Assembly: GCA_035315885.1 (NCBI GenBank)
Contig: DATFXM010000196.1
Location: 1 to 6,188, forward strand
Length of the DNA stretch: 6,188 nt
Direction of reading: 5' to 3'
Origin: DATFXM01 sp035315885
GTDB lineage: Bacteria; Acidobacteriota; Blastocatellia; UBA7656
Below, piece after piece: positions 5,466 to 6,188 of the stretch. Position 1 is the stretch's first letter; the number at the start of each line of letters is the position of its first letter. The notes beneath the pieces were generated by a model, which searched no databases, was not told where the DNA came from, and saw only the letters and a program-made list of their open reading frames with translations. The translations under genes were made by a program, and so were the position numbers.

Positions 5466-6188
5466 ATGAAAGTTACAAGAGTCCTTGTTTTCCTTTTGCC
5501 CTTCTCCTTTTTCCTTATACCTTGTATCAGTCTGCCGACGCTCGCTCAGAGCCAGACGACAGGCAGCATTGCCGGGACAGTCAGGGACCAGACGGGAGCT
5601 GTTATTGCCGGAGTGGCCGTCACGGTCGTTAGCCGGACGACCGGAGAAAAGCGGATCGTCACCACTAATGATAGAGGCAACTACGCAGTGCCGCTCTTGC
5701 CGCCAGACACTTACAACGTAATCATCGCTGCGAACGGATTCAAGCAAGCTTTGATTGATAACGTCCTCGTGGCTATCACCGAGACAAAATCCGTCAATGC
5801 GGAGATAACAGTTGGCGACGTGAAAGAATCCGTCGCCATTCACGCTACACAGCCGCTCATCCAAAATGGGGGGCCGCAGCTCGGCAGAGTTGTTGACTCC
5901 CGCGGCGTGTCGGAGTTGCCGCTGGCGACCCGCAACTTCACCCAGATCCTGGCGCTCTCGCCGGGCGTTGTCCTGGCCCCCATCGACAGCACAGCCGTCG
6001 GCTCCAACTCTCAGAGCGTCTCGGTTAACGGCGCGCGTGTGTCTCAGAACAACTACCAGATCAACGGCGTGGATGCAAACAACTTCGCAACCAATAACGC
6101 ACTGTATCTCGCGGTCCCGGCGCCTGAGACTATTCAGGAATTCAAAGTGCAGACCTCGCTCTATGACGCTACCTTTGGCAACTCAGGC
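5466..6188 (+). CDS. TonB-dependent outer-membrane receptor with carboxypeptidase-regulatory-like domain, N-terminal part
   Basis: ATG at 5466 follows AGGAG (5455-5459) with 6 nt spacing, and 241 codons are open to the window edge. Residues 1-27 form a signal peptide (KVTR, hydrophobic 5-23, TLA before Q28). Residues about 33-117 are a carboxypeptidase-regulatory-like beta-sandwich: SIAGTVRDQTGAVIAGV, then TTNDRGNYAVPLLPPDTYNV. Residues about 140-241 are the start of the plug domain: LPLATRNFTQILALSPGV, the VNGARVSQNNYQINGVDANN block, and PETIQEFKVQTSLYD. The barrel lies beyond the window; full-length relatives usually exceed 1000 residues. Proteins of this Oar/SusC-like layout import or bind large substrates across the outer membrane; the substrate cannot be read from this part. 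I see no obvious TonB box. It lies 156 bp after the regulator on the same strand, so it is either its co-transcribed partner or its target. Confidence 0.95.
   Translation, partial: MKVTRVLVFLLPFSFFLIPCISLPTLAQSQTTGSIAGTVRDQTGAVIAGVAVTVVSRTTGEKRIVTTNDRGNYAVPLLPPDTYNVIIAANGFKQALIDNVLVAITETKSVNAEITVGDVKESVAIHATQPLIQNGGPQLGRVVDSRGVSELPLATRNFTQILALSPGVVLAPIDSTAVGSNSQSVSVNGARVSQNNYQINGVDANNFATNNALYLAVPAPETIQEFKVQTSLYDATFGNSG

Noticed and set aside
5466..5550. Possible lipoprotein signal in the receptor (cysteine at residue 20)
   Set aside because: The residue before the cysteine is proline and the hydrophobic segment continues past it; a TLA signal peptidase I site at 25-27 is more likely.

Overview
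The window looks like a chromosomal segment from an Acidobacteriota genome, probably Blastocatellia or Pyrinomonadales. That placement is inferred from gene families I recognise, not from a marker gene. The families are a winged-helix/TPR one-component regulator, a TonB-dependent receptor with an N-terminal carboxypeptidase-regulatory-like domain, a very small HTH protein with a CxxC motif, and a secreted YCF48/Asp-box repeat protein. No rRNA, tRNA, CRISPR array, transposase or phage gene is visible.

The left half (1-2951) runs on the minus strand. In transcription order it holds a small HTH protein with a GTG start (2951-2682), a doubtful 51-64 residue ORF (ending at 2474), a 651-residue exported protein built of 14 propeller-like repeats (2368-413), and the first 116 codons of an exported cysteine-containing protein cut by the window edge (348-1). 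All four could be read from one promoter upstream of 2951, although 105 bp separate the small ORF from the propeller gene. The 5' end of the propeller gene, including its leader, is present a second time in diverged form about 300 bp upstream. This suggests a duplication followed by decay.

The right half (3270-6188) runs on the plus strand. It holds a 679-residue membrane-anchored regulator (PhoB/ToxR-type winged helix, one membrane segment, a TolB-like periplasmic domain, TPRs). It is followed 156 bp later by the start of a TonB-dependent outer-membrane receptor that runs off the window. The two halves are divergent across a 318-bp non-coding region.

The most striking signal is in that divergent region, immediately before the regulator's ATG. 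Six consecutive 11-bp units (3200-3265) share T at position 2 and CTT at positions 4-6 in perfect register. An 11-bp direct-repeat period is the geometry bound by tandem OmpR/PhoB-type winged helices, so the array is a strong candidate operator, possibly for the regulator it precedes. It also shows that the extra 5' codons available from an upstream TTG are not coding. A working model, which is inference only, is a surface module: an autoregulated membrane sensor and a receptor on one side, and small-HTH-linked exported propeller and cysteine proteins on the other.
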